A stretch of DNA of 64,000 nucleotides, from the NCBI RefSeq assembly GCF_030247195.1, contig NC_080671.1:105449845-105513844 (forward strand). The letters are read 5' to 3'. A program made the translations under genes and the position numbers. Within the stretch, counting starts at the first letter, position 1; the number at the start of each line of letters is the position of its first letter. The stretch is from Topomyia yanbarensis (Eukaryota; Arthropoda; Insecta; Diptera; Culicidae). Shown here in pieces: positions 24,185 to 35,547 of this stretch. The notes below the pieces were generated by a model that worked only from the letters and a program-made list of their open reading frames with translations, was not told the DNA's origin and did no database searches.

Positions 24185-24443
24185 TCTAGCGCATGCGGCC
24201 TAGCCGCATAACCGAGGACAAGGATCCGAAGCGACGTAAGCGCTGAGGATCCGCCGGTCGAGGTGGCCGCCGACCCGCCGTCGGAAGCGGCGGCCTCTCG
24301 CAAGCAAACCTGTGATCCACTCGTTTGCCCGGATTACTCAAACATAGGGGTTTTTTTAGTTTAAGTCCGACGGAGCGGAGCGATGTCGGACAGCACTTGA
24401 CATAAAGCGATGTGGCGTAGCCACATTAGGCGTCGCTTTCATT
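24185..24443 (+). repeat. Hairpin-rich small repeat H, copy 1
   Basis: About 260 bp consists largely of consecutive stem-loops: ATGCGGCctaGCCGCAT, a block bracketed by GGATCC, GTCCGAC...GTCGGAC, and GATGTGGCgtaGCCACATT at the right edge. A second copy at 63633-63873 keeps the same order of stems with compensating changes in at least one stem. Homology to copy 2 stops right after ACATTAG, which marks one terminus. No coding sequence is seen. Confidence 0.75.
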
Positions 24444-24586
24444 TATTTGTTCCATTACAGCAACGAGAAAGGTGTTCTAAACATTCTAAACATTATTATC
24501 GTAAGTTTTAAAAAATCGTAAAAAGTCACCCTTCATTGAAAGTTTTCAGTTACAACCGCAATACATATTTATCATTCTCTTTGGTC

Positions 24587-24923
24587 CATTCGGCTTAATG
24601 ACCCATTCGGCCTAATGACTCATTCGGCCTAATGATTCATTCGGCCTAATGACCCATTCGGCTTAATGACCCATTCGGCCTAATGACCCATTCGGCCCAA
24701 TGACCCATTCGGCCTAATGACCCATTCGGCCTAATGACCCATTCGGCCTAATGACCCATTCGGCCTAATGATCCATTCGGCCTAATGACCCATTCGGCCT
24801 AATGACCCATTCGGCCAAATGGCAGTCGGCCCAATGACACTTTCGGCCTAATGGCAGTCGGCCTAACGGCATTCGGCCGAACGACATTCGGCCTACCGGC
24901 TTTCGGCCTAATGGCCCAGCACC
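24587..24923 (-). repeat. Minisatellite array, 17-bp unit (right arm, inverted)
   Basis: About 19 units of CATTCGGCCTAATGACC, the reverse complement of the left array, ending in GGCCCAGCACC at the element terminus. Central units are almost identical and the distal units vary. Confidence 0.9.
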
Positions 24924-25074
24924 CATTATTCATAGCTCTTACAATTCGAATTGATTACAAGATAGCGATTTTTGCAATTTAAATTTGTATTTCATTGAAA
25001 AGTTATGAGAAAAAAAAACAAAAGTGGGATCAATCGTACCCACTCTCCCCTACAGGCTTACGAATTATAGTCTG

Positions 25075-25310
25075 GGGATAGGGAGGTCAGAATTGCGCTT
25101 GTATTGGAAAAGGATGGTAAAACGTAGTCTTTTGCAAATCACCGCATAGCGCTGCCATGGTGTGGTGCAAATGGATTTTTATGACTCCAAAATATAGCTG
25201 AGGTTTCAAACTAATAATTAGAAGCTTTAACTGATAAATTCATTCATATCTACCCACCTAAAAAGGGCGATTTGATTGGGTAGGTCCGAAAAGCTCTGAG
25301 TTTACCTACA
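25075..25310 (-). repeat. Dispersed repeat R5, reverse copy
   Basis: Its reverse complement matches 57110-57355: GGACCTACCCAATCAAATCG, GAATTTATCAGTTAAAG, TAATTATTAGTTTGAAACC and TGCAAAAGACTACGTTTT all have counterparts in the same order. Non-coding; termini undefined. Confidence 0.6.
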
Positions 25311-26202
25311 TTACCACTAATCTACTAATCACGATTTTATGGTCGATAGTCGCTTACCTATCAGCACACGTTTCCAGTGAATAGCAATATGACCTTCATT
25401 GCACTCACTCTCATTACTCACTTCCCATAGTTGAACAGGGCAATGTACCCAAACGGTTACTAATGGACGTTGTTTGCTAAACAGTGCACGGAAGAGTAGT
25501 GTATATGTGATATAGAGGGGCAATATATCTCGATAATTATCGCAGTCGCATGTTTATAAGTCATATGGAGCCATCCATTCATGCACATTTTTTCATCAAT
25601 CATCCTGATCACTTGGTTGATCACTTTTCGCGCTAGAATATCATTTTAAACTTCCTATAATGTTCTAATCCACAATTCTTAAGCCTTAATCTGTTTGTAT
25701 ACATTTGTCGTTCAACAACAACAACTCAAAGTGTTGTATTCACTCCTATACAATCGGTCAAAAGATAAGCGCCCTGGTCGTTGATTGTTATCGGTGCCGG
25801 GAACTATTCTTCCTCATGATCGTCTTTTTCAGCTGCTTTCAGCTCACCTTACTGTTCCAATATGTTACTACTGCGAGCAATAGGCTCCTAGTCCAATTTC
25901 GCCAATCTGGTGCTCGTTCGAACTCCACATCGAACCAGTTGTTCCACTGGCTACCTTGTGTGACAGCTCTACTGACCGCCTTATGAACTTTCTGCCACGT
26001 TGCGTTCCGGAAACGTCTAAAGGCATCTCATACTTTCCATGAAACAGGAAATTCAAACACATAGTTTTGGCATTCATATTAAATTATACTTGTACATCTT
26101 TTTAAAGATGCATTCCAAAACCTATTTTTAGATTTCCCATTCGTATAAAAAAGAGTTCTTGCATCATCAGCAAATTTCATGAAACGAATCGATCTACAAC
26201 TT
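25311..26202. other. Intronic sequence, no gene
   Basis: The longest frame (25705-25986, plus) shows no conserved domain or signal. No repeat boundary was recognised. Confidence 0.4.
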
Positions 26203-26403
26203 TTTGCCTTTCTCAAAGAGAAAGGTTATGCAATCGCTCTGAACATTACCAACCAATTTTTTTTTTGACTCAGGCAGGTTTTCTGTATTTTAAACCAACC
26301 CCCTCTCCACAAATTAAACATCACTCTTCCCTAAACCCACCTCGTTCATGAAGACCCCCAGCAGATCTCCCTCAAACGACCACCTCATCCACCCTCTTCA
26401 GAC

Positions 26404-29400
26404 TAGACCTGTGCGCCGCCGCGCCACGCCGCCGCCGCCGGTAATTTTTAACGTACGCCGACGCCGAACGACAGATCGGCGGCGCGCCGCCGATGCATTT
26501 TTCCCGCGCCGATAATTCGCGAACTTTAAAATTGTTGACTCATGATTTTATCCACAAATCTAGGAACATTGTCTATGGACCGAATATACGACGTTAACTG
26601 ATTGATGATTTATCACATCTTGATCATTATTTGGTATTAGTGGTCGTCAATTGGATTACAAAATTAAAATAATCTTGATATTTTCTCGAAAACCATTACA
26701 CGACACTCGTTATATAATTCATATAATTCTTGCTTCGTCAACTGGTTATGATTGTGAGCATATTAGTTTCAATTCACCATTCGTGTGCGTGAAATGGTCC
26801 ACAAATTAAAAAAAAACTTCCACTTTCAAGATATATGTGCCTGAAATTTACGATTATGTGCCTGATCCTAATCTTTGCACGAAATCAATTTCACTGGAAC
26901 GCAGTGTATTATTAATTGATTTTTTAACCGATTCTTAATTCCTAATATGCTACACACGATTCACCAGTCGAGTTCGTGAAACTGTTTATGATGTAATCCA
27001 CGAAGTAATTAATTTTCCACATAATCTTATTATACTTACGTAAACAATTACAAGGAACTCAGATTATTATTCATGGATTTGGTTTTGAAATTTCTATGTG
27101 AGCTATTGTGTACAACTGCTAGCAACCAGTCTCATAGGCACGAGCATTAGATACAAAGACATTACTAGGACCTGTAACCCTGTTATTCCTTTGTTAAAAT
27201 TCAGAGAATGTTCGGAATTAAATGAAACTGCTCTGAGCAAAATACATTACCTAGCCACAATTCATGTCCGTGAAATAATTTAGAAAACTATAAGACACGT
27301 GACTCTGTGTAAAAAATCCAACGGTAAGCTCAAGACTAACATATCACGATAATACAACGAGAATTTACGAAAATCGTTGCACGTCCTTCAATTCTTGACT
27401 GTTTTAGTCAATAAAGTTAATACAAATCAATGTTTCATCGAGTTATGAATTAGAATCATAAAAATATTAAACATATTCAGACACAGCCACCTACTAAACA
27501 TTTCAGTATAATGTCATCTTTTTTGCGTGAACTAGTTTTGTGAAAACACAAAAATTATTTTCAATCCGAGGTTTATTTATAATTGATTGAATCGTGACCT
27601 ATTTTAAAAAAAATTCTCGATTTCTGAGCAAAGTGATCTTGACTTTTCGCGACGCTGGTGCACAGATGTGGCGATGCAGAGGGTAAGATTTCTAGTCTCA
27701 TAAATTATTCATCGTGTGATCTAGCCCCACTAAAGAAAGATTTTCAGTGTCAGTTGCACCAGCCCGGTATCACAGACAAATAAGACGTAACACGAGATGA
27801 AATTTCATCACTCGTAGAAAAAAAATGATCGATTTCAATTACAAATCGGTGGCGTTAGTGAAGAGATTTTGACACAGAGCTAAATGTGTTACTTAGTTTC
27901 CGCACCCACCCGAAAACGTTACGGTCTTTTTAATCTCATGCAAACCAAAACAAACAATATGGGCCGGAAATGTGAAATTCATTCTTGTGGAAGTGCCCAA
28001 GGTGGGAGTTGTTCATAACCATTTCTTAAGTTACAACACGATGCCGATCGGTGAGTAAGCACATAACAGGATGTTAGTAATTTAATTGATTCGGTGTATC
28101 GAATGTATGCAATGGATTAGAATTTGTTGGTCCCCGGAACTGCCGGAGAAATTGACGGGGTACAGGTGCAACGAAAACTAGAGATACGCTCAGACCATTT
28201 TCAGACAGACTTGTTTAGTGATCAGTTTCAACCTAACAGTAGCTAACACGTCAAGTCGTGGAATGATTATGATTGATAGTAACTGTATATTTAGGTTTCG
28301 TCAGGGTGTAGATCTGTATGATTCCAGCACATCGAGCATACTTTGCACTCAAGATAGAAGCAGACCGTACGTTGTAAGAAAATGTAGTGCCAGGGAATCG
28401 TATTCCTTATCATCGTGACGATTTTGTACTTACAAGAAGTAAAAGTAAACACCAGCCTGGAAAATGAAGTAATGTGTCTACCTTGAAAGGTCCTGCCACG
28501 ATCATTAAAAGTGACATAACTGCGCAATAATGCCAATAATAACGCCTTGTGTTAGGGTTCCTGATATCTGCGGGATTCTAAAAGAGCGACGGTAAACAAC
28601 CCAGGGACAACTTGACAGATAGTGCTTGTTTCATATATGCACCACCGATTTGATGGTGGCGCTAGTATGCCTTCTGTGTATGAGTACCACGAACAACGAA
28701 ACGAAAAAGTTTCAAGAGAAAAGCATATTTCGTTACGTGTGTTATGAACGCCGTCAATGCGGCTAGAACAACATTTAGAAAAAGCTTATTCCAAAATATG
28801 AATAAAGAAAACTATTATAAATTTATCCCTAACTGAAAACCGACAGCAAAGTTACATAAATCTTATTATATATTTAGCTGGAAGTCGTTGTTTTTAACAA
28901 CCGGCTCTCTTCCTTCCTAAACATGTTTTGGTTTTCTTGTTGTGTGAAGTTTGAAATCGTTAAATCATTGGTGCTTTTTATCTCGAGAAATGTAAATGAA
29001 AAACATTTTGCCAATGAAAGTACATCACCACCAAGCTTAATAATTCGTTTTGAATAGAATTTGTGTTTTTATCAAAATTCTAGCAGCAAAAAGAAATGGT
29101 AGAAATGGTGAAAATGCTTAAATCGATTATTTTCCACAGATATGGAAAATAATAAATGGGATGCGCCTTTTTCAAATTTTGCTCCATTCGAGCCGCCATG
29201 ACATCACCAAATCACCCCAAAGTTTGCTTATGAATTCAATATATGGGAGCTGTCAATTGTCCCCGGGCTTACGGTAAAGATGACTAAATAGAAACAAAAA
29301 ACAATGAAACGACAACAACAATTTCCTCAAACAAAACAAAAACTGTTTTACCGTTGCTTAATTTCCCAAATATAGAACAATAAATAATTATTATGGGTCA

Positions 29401-29924
29401 TTGAAATACAGTCGTTACCCTGCATTCTTCAAATTTGTCAATTGCAATCATTGTTTCATGCGAAGTCGTAGTATGCGACATCGACAATTTTTCTATTTCG
29501 TTCTTCAAATTTCACAACTGTAAAAATAGTTCCACCTTTCATTTATTATCTTGCATTTGGCAAGCAGGGTGGGCACTATTGGAAAAAAATTGATATGGTT
29601 GCGAGAATTACATTTTGTGCAATGTGTTCAACAGATGTCGCTAGTACATCGTGGGCGATGATTTTTTTAGATTTTCTTTAAGCTGTAACGTTTGTTTGTA
29701 TGTGCTGTGAAGTCTGTTACAATAGAAACCGAAAATTTGGGAAAGGAATTGTACTGTTAAGAATTTTTTTTAGTTACCTAGGCGTCAATATTCGTCACGC
29801 CGACACACGCCGGCGCGCCGCCGCCGATAGGGTCCAACGGCGTGACGCCGCCAACGCCGCCGCCGCCGGCCAAAAATGTCGCTTACGCCGCCGCCGATCA
29901 AAAATGCATCGGCGCACACCTCTA
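26404..29924 (+). mobile_element. Non-autonomous hAT element with GCC-rich ends, copy 2
   Basis: Starts TAGACCTGTGCGCC and ends as copy 1. The perfect 8-bp target duplication CTTCAGAC lies at 26396-26403 and 29925-29932. The interior aligns with copy 1 along its length but keeps a 310-bp segment missing there (27070-27390) and has a nested MITE at 28597-29270. The right end has an extra GCC-rich unit (29870-29900). No transposase frame is present. Confidence 0.93.
28597..29270. mobile_element. hAT-like MITE nested in hAT copy 2
   Basis: Termini CAACCCAGGGACAACTTGAC and, in reverse, AAGCCCGGGGACAATTGAC form an imperfect inverted repeat. ACGGTAAA is duplicated at 28589-28596 and 29271-29278. 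hAT copy 1 has the uninterrupted site (GCGACGGTAAAGAAGACT near 22180), which confirms the insertion. 674 bp, non-coding. Confidence 0.88.
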
Positions 29925-30498
29925 CTTCAGACCCCATTCCAATCACCTTCACCCAGTAGGCATAGCAAGATAGACTGGGGAGTGGTTCGGTTGTGGGTTA
30001 TCCATCCCTTACACAAACCCACCCCCGCATGACAATATAAGTAAGCCGAACGATAACATTGAGCTAATGCTAATTAAGCTTATTAAATATTATATATTTG
30101 TGTCTAAAGAAAGAGCGTATCCAGAATTAAATTTCCTAGTGGGTCTGAAATTTCGATTTTGAAATGAACACATTACGTAATAATCGCATTTAATAAAATC
30201 TAGTGAAAATTTTGGTTTTAAATGATTTTGAGTTCGAAATTATTTTAATAAGTACATGTCCAAAAAACGCTATTGCCCTCAATGTATCACAAGAAACGCC
30301 CATATGAGTTTATTTTTGAGAACTCAAATAGTAATCGAAGGCAAGCAAAAATCTCGTAACTTCCTATAATAGTGGCAAGTTATCGAAAAATGATTTTTGG
30401 CAAGAAAAATACCAGAAAAAAATATGGTGCTCAGTTCGGTTTGGCTAACGTACACCATATGCAACAGACATTATCACCATTATTTTGTACATAACCAG

Positions 30499-31433
30499 TA
30501 GGGCATTGCAAAAAATTACTCATTTTCGACTTCTCAAAGCTTCCTTCCTTTTATATTGTGACAAATGTCAAAGTAAGCTCAAATGCCATTATTTCAAATC
30601 ATTTGGACAGTTTAAACATCCCGCCCACTTCGCTTGAAGGTGTTGACATTATTGGTGCTGTGGGAAAATATGGAGGAAAGATATAATAAATGTTACAACT
30701 TTTTAGGAATAACTCGGAGAATTATAAACCATACCTTTTTTAAAGGACATATTCTTAGTATTTGATATTTCCGTTTTTCAAATAATAAAAGAAAGTGAGA
30801 TATTGGGTCATTATGTCTCCGAAATGTTTAATAATTTTTCTGCCCTGTGCTGCAAATCATGCTTATTTTGCAGGTTTTCTAATGTGAAAAAATCTCAGAA
30901 ATCGAACCGAACTTTTGCGACTTTTGTCCGAATACGAGAAGTAGGAGTTATAGGGCTTTTTGTCATTCATATTAAATTTATCAGTTTCTCGTACATCTCT
31001 ATTAATCTTCAAAAATTTTATTAAATCCCCTAATACCCCAACTTCCCGTATTTTTTTCAAAAACGATTCGTGAGATTTTTTTCACATTGGGACAATTGCA
31101 AAATATGTACAATTTGCAGCACAGAGCAGAAAAATTATTAAACTTGGGAGATTTTGGTGACAAAATGACCCAAAACCCCACTCTATCTCCATTCAAATAC
31201 TAAGAATGTTGCCTTTAAAATAAGCTATAAAGGGTAATTGATTGATGCTACTTCAAAAGTTATAGCATTTAATATACTTTTTCTTCATATTTTCCCATAG
31301 TGTCGATATCAAATTAAAGTTTTTGAAGTGGGCGGAAGTCTAAAATTTGCCAAATGATGTGAAATTTGGCATCTGAGTTTACTTTGACAATATAAAAGCG
31401 GGCTTTGAGAATCAGTGAAATTGCGATGTCCTA
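30499..31433. mobile_element. hAT-like foldback element, arms about 450 bp
   Basis: Left end TAGGGCATTGCAAAAA and right end in reverse TAGGACATCGCAATTT. The inverted homology continues inward over CTTCTCAAAGC, CCGCCCACTTC and GTTTAATAATTTTTCTGC, with a centre near 30970. The flanks ATAACCAG at 30491-30498 and 31434-31441 are a perfect 8-bp duplication, and the abundant repeat near 11368 shows the intact site (CATAACCAGCCATGG). No transposase. TAGGG termini and the 8-bp duplication favour hAT. Confidence 0.87.
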
Positions 31434-31739
31434 ATAACCAGCCATGGAATCGTAGCTTGGACGAATGAAAAAGTCACAATTGCACCACTAGATGGATTAA
31501 AGCAGGTTTTTTCTTTGTATTCGCGATATTCTCGCTAGTATTTTTCTAGCATCAACTGAGCTAGATAACTGTTTGTCATGAATTTTTATCAAATTCGAAC
31601 TTCTAATGTGATAACAACAACGACACCCGTAAATGCCCGCGGTTACACTGTACTCATTGGAAAGCTTTTAATTTTCTCTTTGAAATGAGTCTATACTGGT
31701 TTTGCGAAAAATTGCGATAAGCAGTCAAAATTTAAAAAA

Positions 31740-32903
31740 ACTGTGGATGGACGCGCATGGTTATTACTGATATTAAAAATGAATAAAAATCACTTTATAG
31801 CTAGAATAATGACACGAATACATGCACAACTTTCAAATAGCATTGAGATCATGTTTTACTTGTGTTCAAGAGAGAGGAGCCAAGTAAAAAGTATGGTTTT
31901 TTAGATTGTGGAAGTATTCTCAATGTTTAAAATTCAGGAAATATTTTCAACCAATTGAAATATGTCATTATATGTTTTTGGAACTATTTTTTTGATAATT
32001 TACATAGTAACTGTCAAATTGAGTGAACATTGTTGAGTTCTTGTCATTTGGTAAAACTATTTTGATCAGAATTATTTGGTTCTGGTGGAGGAGCAACTAC
32101 GGGCGATCTCTTAGTCTTATTCTTGTTCTTTGGTAAAACTATTTTGATCAGAATTTGCATAGTACGGCTTTATCTTAAGTGTAGGAGATATTACCCACAT
32201 GAATTAAGGCCATTTCTAAATGAGTTATATCCGCGAAAAATGAGTTTTTGATTTATTTTTTATGTAAGATAAGTAAGTTAAAAATATACTTGCGAAACTA
32301 AAGTTGATTAATAAAGGTAATTAAACATTTCACTAAGGCGCTCAAAATTGTTGCTTTAAAAGTTGAAAAAATTGTAGTTTTCGTATCAAGTAACCCAATA
32401 ATGAATTTAACATTCCAAAATATTTTATTTGATCCGTGAAAATTAAATAATCATTTCTAAAGCACCATAATCAGTTGTAAATTAATTCGTTTCAACATGT
32501 AAACATTATTATTATTGAAAAAGTCATTATAAAAGGCAAAGTGCTTACTTTTGAGCCACCCTAATAAGTGGTAAATACATTTTTTTATATTTTCATAATC
32601 AAAAAAGAAATTCAGCTTGCAAAAATTTCTTTTAGAAAATTTTGATCTTTCACAACAAAATAATTATTTTTGAACCATAAAGATAAAATAAAATAATAAA
32701 ATCATAATAAAATAATGTATAAAGATTTTTTTTAACAACTGTTAATAAAAACGATTTAGTGCACGAAAATTAATAAACAAAAAATTTAAGGACAGTTGAG
32801 ATAAAATGTATATTTTTGAGACACCCTAATGAATAGTAAATGTTTATTTTAATAGGTATTTTAATATCGAAAACGAATTCAGCGTACAAAAATCCTAACC
32901 ATC
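31740..32903 (+). repeat. Dispersed repeat R6, plus-strand copy
   Basis: It matches the reverse complement of about 61780-62915. Shared blocks include GCATGGTTATTACTGATATT, CACTTTATAGCTAGAATAAT, GACACGAATACATGCACAAC, ATCAAGTAACCCA and AACGAATTCAGCGTAC. It is AT-rich and non-coding. The class is unknown. Confidence 0.7.
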
Positions 32904-33310
32904 CGTTGGTCCCCGGTCTATGAGTTTGGTGGATCGATATCTAGTCCTTTACCTCTCTGGCGTCGGTAAAGAAGAAGTGATCCAACTAACAAAAATATTC
33001 TCCTCCTGTGATACTTGTGGAGTGCGCAGTAGTGTATACGGCCTCTAGCAAAAGCAAGTATCGGACTAACCATTCCTTCCCTTTCCTTCCGCGATCTACG
33101 TTCGGGCCTGGCCGGCGCCGGTATTGATCAGAAACACTTTAGGATTACCAGGAGTTGCACATTGATAGATGTTTCGCTAATCCCAAGCATAATTATCTAC
33201 TGATTCCCTGTGCAACTTCAGCTAGTCCCAATCGATAACGGAGTAGCAGCCAGGGTTGGTCGCACAAGCTCAAACTAAGTCGTGCCATTGAGCGAGTAGT
33301 TTTGGTGGTT
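32904..33310 (+). repeat. Dispersed GC-richer repeat module adjoining R6
   Basis: GTTGGTCCCCGGTCTATGAG, GATCGATATCTAGTCC, GTGGAGTGCGCAGTAGT and AAGCAAGTATCGGACTAACC recur at 61578-61770 on the same strand. Here it continues to about 33310. It may be a retrotransposon 3' part or a SINE; no RT frame or clear Pol III boxes were seen. Confidence 0.55.
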
Positions 33311-33889
33311 AAAACCGCTCCTAAAACCAAACCTAATGGGATTGACAAATTTAATTAAATATTAGAATAATAAATATGGAAATATAATAAATGATTATTA
33401 CATTGTTTTAAGCATCATAGGGACTTTTGGAAAAATGTGAGAATGGGATCTCTTAATTACTCACATAAAACTGACTTCCAAGTTCTGAAACTTGGCATAA
33501 CCTCAGATTTCAAATCATTTTGATCCCTCTTTTGAAGGGATGTAAAGAAATGTGGTTCAATATCCTCGAAGTATTTTACAACGTAAAGCAGTGCAACTCT
33601 TGATAAAATAGTTGTTGCGATTAATCCTCCTGAAAGCAGTTTTCGAGGATTTTGTTCGAGACTTAATATCTTTCCAAAAGTTTCTGAGAATGCTGTTTTA
33701 AACAACTTAGTAGATGGCATGAATGGTCTATGTACTCGGGGTAAATATATTAGAAAAAAACACTTACATATAGTCAACATGAAAAAACAGAAAAAAAAAC
33801 ATTTGAAACAAGTTATTTTTATATGATTATATGATAAATCTCGTATGCTGTTTATAAACAATAAAATTCGTATTTTAAGCAAGAATAAA
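33311..33889. other. Intronic sequence before the I element, no gene
   Basis: A 141-codon minus-strand frame (33457-33882) has no recognisable domain and a hydrophobic, AT-driven composition; I do not consider it a gene. Confidence 0.4.
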
Positions 33890-33899
33890 ATGTTATGTT

Positions 33900-34203
33900 C
33901 ATTCGTTATCGAGCACTCAGTCGAGATAGAAGTCTTCTGTCATCGGTCCGTACACTCTATAGCGACAAATAGTGTTAATCCGCGTTCAAGGTTATTTGCA
34001 CACTCTACGCCTAGTTGAGGTTTCAGTATTTTTTCCCTTCTTTTGTGTTTCTGTTTCTGTACCGTTAGCCGGTCAGTGAAGTGAAGCAGTGTTCTTCTAG
34101 TAAGCCGTCTGGATACCGTTACCTACACAAGCTAAGTATTAGTTTTCGTTTCCCCTTCTTGGTTGTCTTAATAACGTGCACTGGGCAATAGGCCCGTGCA
34201 AAA
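33900..34203 (+). promoter_or_regulatory. I element 5' UTR (presumed internal promoter)
   Basis: A 304-bp leader with no ATG-initiated frame of note. It ends GTGCACTGGGCAATAGGCCC just before the ORF1 ATG. A diverged version is found at 49400-49674 (GCATTGGGCAATAGCCCCGT), confirming it as element sequence. I-clade elements use internal promoters (family knowledge); no individual promoter motif is claimed. Confidence 0.6.
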
Positions 34204-35547
34204 ATGACTTCCCCTGACGGCGGTTCGTCTCAAGGTGAGATGGACGTCGAAACAAAATCGGCTCCCCGGCTCAAAGTATATCCGAGCTCGGCCACCGGGC
34301 CATTTGTGATCTTCTTTCGGACCAAAGAAAAAAAGTGTTTGAATCTGTTGCAGATTTCTCGCGTTCTGACAGACCGGTATTCGGCCGTGACAAAAATATC
34401 GAAAATTCGCCCTGATAAGCTTCGGGTGGTTGTTAACAGTTCAACTCAGGCAAATGATATTGCTGGCTACGAGCCCTTTACGAGGGATTACAGGGTGTAT
34501 ATTCCAGCTAGCAGGGTTGAAGTCAGTGGGGTTGTTTCCGATTCGAGTCTGAATTGCGAGGACCTGCTAAAATATGGGACTGGCTGTTTCAAAGACCCCA
34601 TGCTTAAGCCAGTGAAGATACTGGAATGCAAACGTTTGCATTCAGCATCAGTCGCAGCTGACGGGAAGAAAACATACGTCAACTCAGACTCTTATCGGGT
34701 GACCTTCGCCGGATCTGCCCTGCCCAATTACCTCCTCTTTGACAAGGTTCGTCTACCTGTTCGCCGTCTCTTTGTGCCGCGGGTCATGAACTGTACTAAT
34801 TGCAAACAATTGGGACACACAGCCTCCCATTGTAGCAATAAAGCCCGCTGTGCTAAATGCGGTGGGAATCATGCGGATGATTCCTGTGGTAGAGATGTCG
34901 AAAAGTGTCTCTACTGTGGGGGAAACCCACATGATCTCCCTTCATGTCCCGCGTACAAACAGCGCGAGGAAAATCTTAAGCGTTCCCTTCAGGGACGCTC
35001 TAAGCGATCTTTTGCAGAAATGCTTAAGATAGCTACGCCACCTGTCTCTACGAATATCTTTACCAACTTGTCTACTGACGAAGGCGACTGTGATGAACCC
35101 CAGGAGGGAACATCTTCTGCTGTGCCTAGAAGTAGTAGAAAAAGGAAGAACATTTCCTCTTCCAAGCTTCGTCGTAAAGGCCAGAAGGTGTCTCTTCATG
35201 GTCCCCCTAAAATAACTACTCAAGGAAGTACTGTTGTAAAACCGAAGCAAGTCGCTCCCGGTCTCAGTAACCTGAGCTCAGAAAAGGAGTTCCCAGCACT
35301 TCCAGGAACATCAAAAACCCCAAGTGTTCCCATATCTCAGCCAGAGAAAGAAAACAGTGCTGGCTTAATAAATTTCTCTGACATTGTGAACCGTATTCTT
35401 ACAGCGTTGAACATTTCTGACCCCCTTAAAAGCATCTTGATAAGCTTTCTCCCCGCAGTAAAAACATTCTTGATGCAGTTCACTGCGAAATGGCCCCTTC
35501 CTACAGTGGAATTGCAGAAGTATTATCCCGAAAATCGATTCGTTTAA
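34204..35547 (+). CDS. I element ORF1, gag-like nucleic-acid-binding protein
   Basis: 447 codons, ATG to TAA, intact. The N-terminal half (GPFVIFFRTKEKKCLNLLQI through YRVYIPASRVEVSGVV) matches the ORF1 of I-type elements. Three zinc knuckles follow from about residue 197: CTNCKQLGHTASHC, CAKCGGNHADDSC and CLYCGGNPHDLPSC. A basic Ser/Lys-rich tail follows (RSSRKRKNISSSKLRRKGQK). The protein packages element RNA in cytoplasmic particles in this family. Its end overlaps the opening of ORF2 by 74 bases in another frame. A decayed homologue lies at 49675-50280. Confidence 0.95.
   Translation: MTSPDGGSSQGEMDVETKSAPRLKVYPSSATGPFVIFFRTKEKKCLNLLQISRVLTDRYSAVTKISKIRPDKLRVVVNSSTQANDIAGYEPFTRDYRVYIPASRVEVSGVVSDSSLNCEDLLKYGTGCFKDPMLKPVKILECKRLHSASVAADGKKTYVNSDSYRVTFAGSALPNYLLFDKVRLPVRRLFVPRVMNCTNCKQLGHTASHCSNKARCAKCGGNHADDSCGRDVEKCLYCGGNPHDLPSCPAYKQREENLKRSLQGRSKRSFAEMLKIATPPVSTNIFTNLSTDEGDCDEPQEGTSSAVPRSSRKRKNISSSKLRRKGQKVSLHGPPKITTQGSTVVKPKQVAPGLSNLSSEKEFPALPGTSKTPSVPISQPEKENSAGLINFSDIVNRILTALNISDPLKSILISFLPAVKTFLMQFTAKWPLPTVELQKYYPENRFV

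Larger units (their letters stand above)
19618..24923. mobile_element. DNA transposon with minisatellite terminal inverted repeats (carries hAT copy 1)
   Basis: The left end GGTGTCGGGCCATTAGGCCG (19618) and the right end read in reverse, GGTGCTGGGCCATTAGGCCG (24923), match over at least 38 bp with about three differences. Both continue into inverted 17-bp minisatellite arrays. The flanks CATTATAC (19610-19617) and CATTATTC (24924-24931) are a 7-of-8 target-site duplication, suggesting an 8-bp-duplicating superfamily such as hAT. Removing the nested hAT copy leaves about 2.6 kb. No transposase frame is visible, so it is non-autonomous. Confidence 0.7.
26203..31511 (+). repeat. Abundant interspersed repeat split by two nested insertions
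   Basis: The start module TTTTTGCCTTTCTCAAAGAG plus AAAGGTTATGCAATCGCTC is at 26203. The end module GCCATGGAATCGTAGC, then GCACCACTAGATGGATTAAA, is at 31441-31505. The host is cut at 26403 by hAT copy 2 and at 30498 by a hAT-like foldback; both insertions duplicate 8 bp of host sequence, so the pre-insertion order can be read directly. Host segments are 26203-26403, 29933-30498 and 31442-31511. Confidence 0.75.

Noticed and set aside
24185..24443. Interpretation of the strong hairpins as bacterial-type terminators or contamination.
   Set aside because: A second copy exists at 63633-63873 in ordinary AT-rich mosquito-like sequence, and neither is followed by a U-run nor adjoins a bacterial gene.
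19618..24923. CRISPR-like appearance of the 17-bp arrays.
   Set aside because: There are no unique spacers; units are contiguous, eukaryotic context, and inverted at transposon ends.
33457..33882. A 141-codon minus-strand frame.
   Set aside because: AT-driven hydrophobic composition, no domain, no splice context and no homologous copy in the window.
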